64,000 bases of DNA from Falsiroseomonas sp046052145. Its GTDB lineage: Bacteria; Pseudomonadota; Alphaproteobacteria; Acetobacterales; Acetobacteraceae. Within the stretch, counting starts at the first letter, position 1; the number at the start of each line of letters is the position of its first letter. A program made the position numbers and the translations under genes. The stretch is from NCBI GenBank assembly GCA_046052145.1, contig JBJOMW010000001.1, positions 434,001-498,000 on the forward strand, read 5' to 3'. Under the pieces are notes generated by a model. That model was not told the DNA's origin and made no database searches. It worked only from the letters and a program-made list of their open reading frames with translations. Positions 61,279-64,000 of the stretch are shown here, in pieces.

Positions 61279-62277
61279 CTAATTGACCACCCAGTTCAGG
61301 CGGCGGCGGAGCCAGGCGCGATAGGCGAGCTGCGCCTCGGCCGGCGGGCAGAGGGTGGCGAGCGCATCTGCCGCCTCCTTGCCCGCCACGCGGCGCGTGC
61401 CGAACTCGACGGGCGTGGGCGTGTCCTCGGCCCAGCGCAATGCCGCGCCGCGCCACAGTGCCACGGCATCGGCCGAGGTCAGCGCCGGCAGCACCAGAAG
61501 GCCGCGCACGCGCAGCGCCGCGCCGGCCGCGCGCAGCCCGGCCACGAGCTCCGGCGGGGCGGGATTGGGCAGCAGCGCGCCGAGGGGGGCGATCTCCGGC
61601 AGGGCCGGGTCGCGGGCGGCGGTCTCGTCGTCGAAGGCGAACCAGGGGCTGAGGCCGAGCGCCAGCGCGCGGGCATCCGGCGCCGGCCCGCCCAGCACCA
61701 CGGCATCGGCGATCCCGGCCGTGACCGCGGCGTCGGGCGCCATGCCGGGGGGCAGGAAGACCGGGGTGGCGGCCCGGCCGATCAGGTCCAGCGCCAGCAA
61801 CGCCGCCGCGTCCGGCGCGGCCGGGCCCGGCAAGGCGAGGCGCAGCGGCTGCGAGCCCGTCGGCGTGCCGCGGCCGGCGACCAGCACCGGCATCAGGCTG
61901 CCGGCCACCGCGGGCCAATGGCGCGGCTCGTAGCGCGCCCGTGCTTCGCCGATCAGCTGCGCCTGGGCGGCCGCGCCGGTAAGCAACAGCAGCAAATGCC
62001 CGTCAGGCGCGGCAGAGGCGGCGAAGCGATTGGCGGCGGTGATCCCGTCGGGCCCGCCGAGCACGCTGACCCGCAGCGCCGAGGCCTGGACCAGGCCGCG
62101 CGCGAGCCCGTCGGCGGCGGCCAGCGCGAAGCGGGCGGCCGGCCCGTCCTCGGGCCCCGGGGCGAGCAGGGTGGCGGCCTCGGGCACGCCGGTGGCGGCC
62201 AGGCGCGACGGCGTGCCGGCTGCGAGGGCGAGCGTGGCGCCGAGCACGCCCCGTCGGGTGGCGCAGACGTTGGTCAT
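61279..62277 (-). CDS. TctC-like periplasmic binding protein (divergent)
   Basis: A 332-residue exported protein. The signal is ATRRGVLGATLALAAGTPSR with a twin Arg, so Sec or Tat export is possible. The mature part looks like a distant TctC/Bug protein: ADGLARGLVQASALRVSV, DGITAANRFAASAAPDGHLL, the ARYEPRHWPAVAGSL loop and MAPDAAVTAGIADAVV. The usual PxxPGASG motif is degraded to GGPDGIT, so the family call is weaker than for 35513-36490. Start ATG 62277. Facing an AbrB-like protein, with which TctC-type genes are sometimes paired. Confidence 0.6.
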   Translation of the reverse strand: MTNVCATRRGVLGATLALAAGTPSRLAATGVPEAATLLAPGPEDGPAARFALAAADGLARGLVQASALRVSVLGGPDGITAANRFAASAAPDGHLLLLLTGAAAQAQLIGEARARYEPRHWPAVAGSLMPVLVAGRGTPTGSQPLRLALPGPAAPDAAALLALDLIGRAATPVFLPPGMAPDAAVTAGIADAVVLGGPAPDARALALGLSPWFAFDDETAARDPALPEIAPLGALLPNPAPPELVAGLRAAGAALRVRGLLVLPALTSADAVALWRGAALRWAEDTPTPVEFGTRRVAGKEAADALATLCPPAEAQLAYRAWLRRRLNWVVN

Positions 62278-62433
62278 CCCATCGGCCTCCCTCTGGGTGG
62301 ATGCGCCGGAGCCGGCCGGCAGGCGGTCGGGCTCGGGCCAGGGGCGGCACCTAGCCGCCCGATTGGGGCGAAAAGGTGGCACCGGCCGGCGGCCAGCGGT
62401 GGCATGGCCGATGCTACTCGGGGCTCATCGGGG

Positions 62434-64000
62434 CTATTCGGCGCTGCCCGCCGGCACGCCGGCGGCGCGCGACAGGGCGTGCAGCGTCCGCTCGACCAAC
62501 CGCGGCAGGTCGCGGAGCACCGCCTCGATCGCGGCCATATCGGCTTCGGCGGCGGCGCGTTCCAGCGCCGTGCCGGCTTCGCGCAGCCCCGCGGCGCCGA
62601 AGGTGCCGGCGGCGGATTGCAGCGCATGCGCTTCCTGCGCGACGGCGTCCGGGGAGGCGCCGTCCAGCAGACGGCGGAGCCGGGCCAGCGTCTCCGCGGC
62701 GAAGACACCGATGAGGTCGGGCAGCCGGCCCGGCCCGACGGCGGCGCGCAGCTCGTCCAGCGTTTCGCGCACCAGCAGGGCGTGGGCGGGGCCGGGCTCG
62801 GCGACCAGGGCGGCGACGCGCGGGCGGGCGGGCACGGCGGCGAGCAGGGCAGCGACCGCGCCGAGCAGCCCGGCGCGATCCACCGGCTTGGTCAGATGCG
62901 CATCCATCCCGGCGGTCAGGCTGCGCTTCACATCCCCCGGCATGGCCGAGGCGGTGAGCGCCAGGATCCGCACCCGACCCGCCGGGCCGGGCAGGGCGCG
63001 GATGCGGCGCGTCGCCTCATAGCCGTCGAAGCCGGGCATGCGCACATCCATCAGGATTGCGTCATAGGCGCCGCTGGTGGCGGCCTCGACCGCGGTTTCG
63101 CCGTCGCGCGCGAGGTCCACCTCGTAGCCGGCCTTGCGCAGGATGGCGGCGGCGACGAGCTGGCTGGCCTCGCTGTCCTCCACCAGCAGCAGCCGCGCGA
63201 AGGGGGCGTCACCGGCCAGGCGGCGCGGGGTGTCGGAGGCAGCGGCGGGCGTGGCGGCGCCGGGCGCGTCCGGGGCGGCGGGGTGCAATGGCAGGTCGAA
63301 GCGGAAGACGCTGCCGCGCCCTTCCTCGCTCTCGACGCCGATCTCACCGCCCATCAGCCCGACCAGCCGGCGGCAGATCATCAGGCCGAGCCCCGATCCG
63401 CCATGCCGGCGCGCCGTGCCGGCATCTGCCTGCTGGAAGCGGCGGAACAGCCGCTTGCGGAGCGGCGCGGGAATGCCGGCGCCGGTGTCCCGCACCTCGA
63501 CCTCGATGCGACCGGCCTTGTGGCCGACATGGATATCCACCGTGCCGGCGGCGGTGAATTTGATGGCGTTGTCCACCAGGTTCAGCAGCACCTGCCGGAA
63601 GCGCCGCGGATCGCCCATGACGCGCGCCGGCAAGGCGGCATCGAGGCTCGCGGTCAGGCGCAGCCCCTTATCGGCGGCGGACGCCGCCTGCAGGGCCAGC
63701 ACTTCGCGCAGCGGCTGGCCGAGGTCGAAGGCAATCTCCTCCAGCTCGAGCTTGCCGGCCTCGATGCGCGACAGGTCGAGCAGCTCGTTCACCGTCCAGA
63801 GCAGCGTCTCACCCGAGCGGCGCGCGGTTTCGGCATAGGCGCGCTGTTCGGAATCGAGCGGCGTGTCGAGCAACAGCGACAGCGTGCCGAGCACGCCGTT
63901 GAGCGGCGTGCGCACCTCGTGGCTGACGAAGGCGAGGAAGTCGGATTTCTCGGCACTCGCGCGCTCCGCGGCGCGCTGCGCGCGGCGGGCGGCGTCCTCG
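62434..64000 (-). CDS. Hybrid sensor histidine kinase/response regulator (partial, 5' end outside)
   Basis: The C-terminal 522 codons of a larger kinase; the N-terminal sensor lies beyond 64000. From the window edge: a coiled coil, the HisKA box AFVSHEVRTPLNG (phospho-His), HATPase with LLNLVDNAIKFTAAG, DTGAGIPAP and HGGSGLGLMICRRL, a receiver with the phospho-Asp in DAILMDVRMPGFDGYEATRR, and a C-terminal Hpt domain with phospho-His in AHALQSAAGTFGAAG. The His-Asp-His order implies a phosphorelay to a separate response regulator not seen here. The stop at 62434 is followed by a gap of 156 bp to the TctC-like gene. Confidence 0.95.
   Translation of the reverse strand, partial: EDAARRAQRAAERASAEKSDFLAFVSHEVRTPLNGVLGTLSLLLDTPLDSEQRAYAETARRSGETLLWTVNELLDLSRIEAGKLELEEIAFDLGQPLREVLALQAASAADKGLRLTASLDAALPARVMGDPRRFRQVLLNLVDNAIKFTAAGTVDIHVGHKAGRIEVEVRDTGAGIPAPLRKRLFRRFQQADAGTARRHGGSGLGLMICRRLVGLMGGEIGVESEEGRGSVFRFDLPLHPAAPDAPGAATPAAASDTPRRLAGDAPFARLLLVEDSEASQLVAAAILRKAGYEVDLARDGETAVEAATSGAYDAILMDVRMPGFDGYEATRRIRALPGPAGRVRILALTASAMPGDVKRSLTAGMDAHLTKPVDRAGLLGAVAALLAAVPARPRVAALVAEPGPAHALLVRETLDELRAAVGPGRLPDLIGVFAAETLARLRRLLDGASPDAVAQEAHALQSAAGTFGAAGLREAGTALERAAAEADMAAIEAVLRDLPRLVERTLHALSRAAGVPAGSAE

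Overview
The window is very GC-rich (I estimate about 70 percent or more), with short spacers and many ATGA-type start/stop overlaps. Gene content points to an alphaproteobacterium, most likely Acetobacteraceae (Roseomonas-like); the family is inference. Clues are AddAB instead of RecBCD, the trpB-trpA-accD-folC order, tsaE-amgK-murU, FlbD/FlbT/FlaF flagellar regulators, a NepR-like protein, a DUF1127 protein and TctC-type binding proteins. I saw no rRNA, tRNA, CRISPR array, insertion sequence or integrase.

Layout. 1-12993: housekeeping and accessory genes: DUF1127 protein with terminator, Xaa-Pro aminopeptidase, glutathione peroxidase, chemoreceptor, GT-C glycosyltransferase, acyl-CoA ligase, two MFS transporters, RluA-type pseudouridine synthase, PfkB kinase, nitroreductase. 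13114-16994: a small unknown gene, then a three-gene operon (membrane protein, lipoprotein, lytic transglycosylase-like enzyme) preceded by a GAAC-N7-GAAC site matching the alphaproteobacterial LexA box. 17125-27108: ferredoxin-NADP reductase, tsaE-amgK-murU (tRNA t6A and peptidoglycan recycling), addB-addA (recombination). 27213-38321: thioredoxin, an unknown gene, then on the minus strand tctC, hrpB, trpB, trpA, accD, folC, and formate-tetrahydrofolate ligase (fhs) on the plus strand.

38442-59865 is mainly flagellar. A probable ten-gene minus-strand operon runs fliK-flgD-fliF-fliG-fliH-fliN-flbD-flhA-flhF-flhG. Divergent from it are flgE, flgK, flgL, flbT, flagellin, flaF and a DUF1217 protein, closed by a FlaG-like gene on the minus strand. 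The 223-bp fliK/flgE gap carries two back-to-back sigma-54 promoter sequences, and the operon they drive encodes the likely activator FlbD. flgE ends in a terminator whose loop is its own stop codon. The DUF1217 protein has 18 consecutive octapeptide repeats between its two conserved parts. 60016-64000 holds an AbrB-family membrane protein, a TctC-like periplasmic protein and a hybrid histidine kinase cut by the window end.

At least two families of dispersed palindromic repeats occupy intergenic gaps: a two-armed element near 16.9 and 32.8 kb, and a second family near 30.5, 53.1 and 61.2 kb whose stem shows compensatory changes. One two-armed copy supplies the C-terminal codons of the lytic transglycosylase-like gene.
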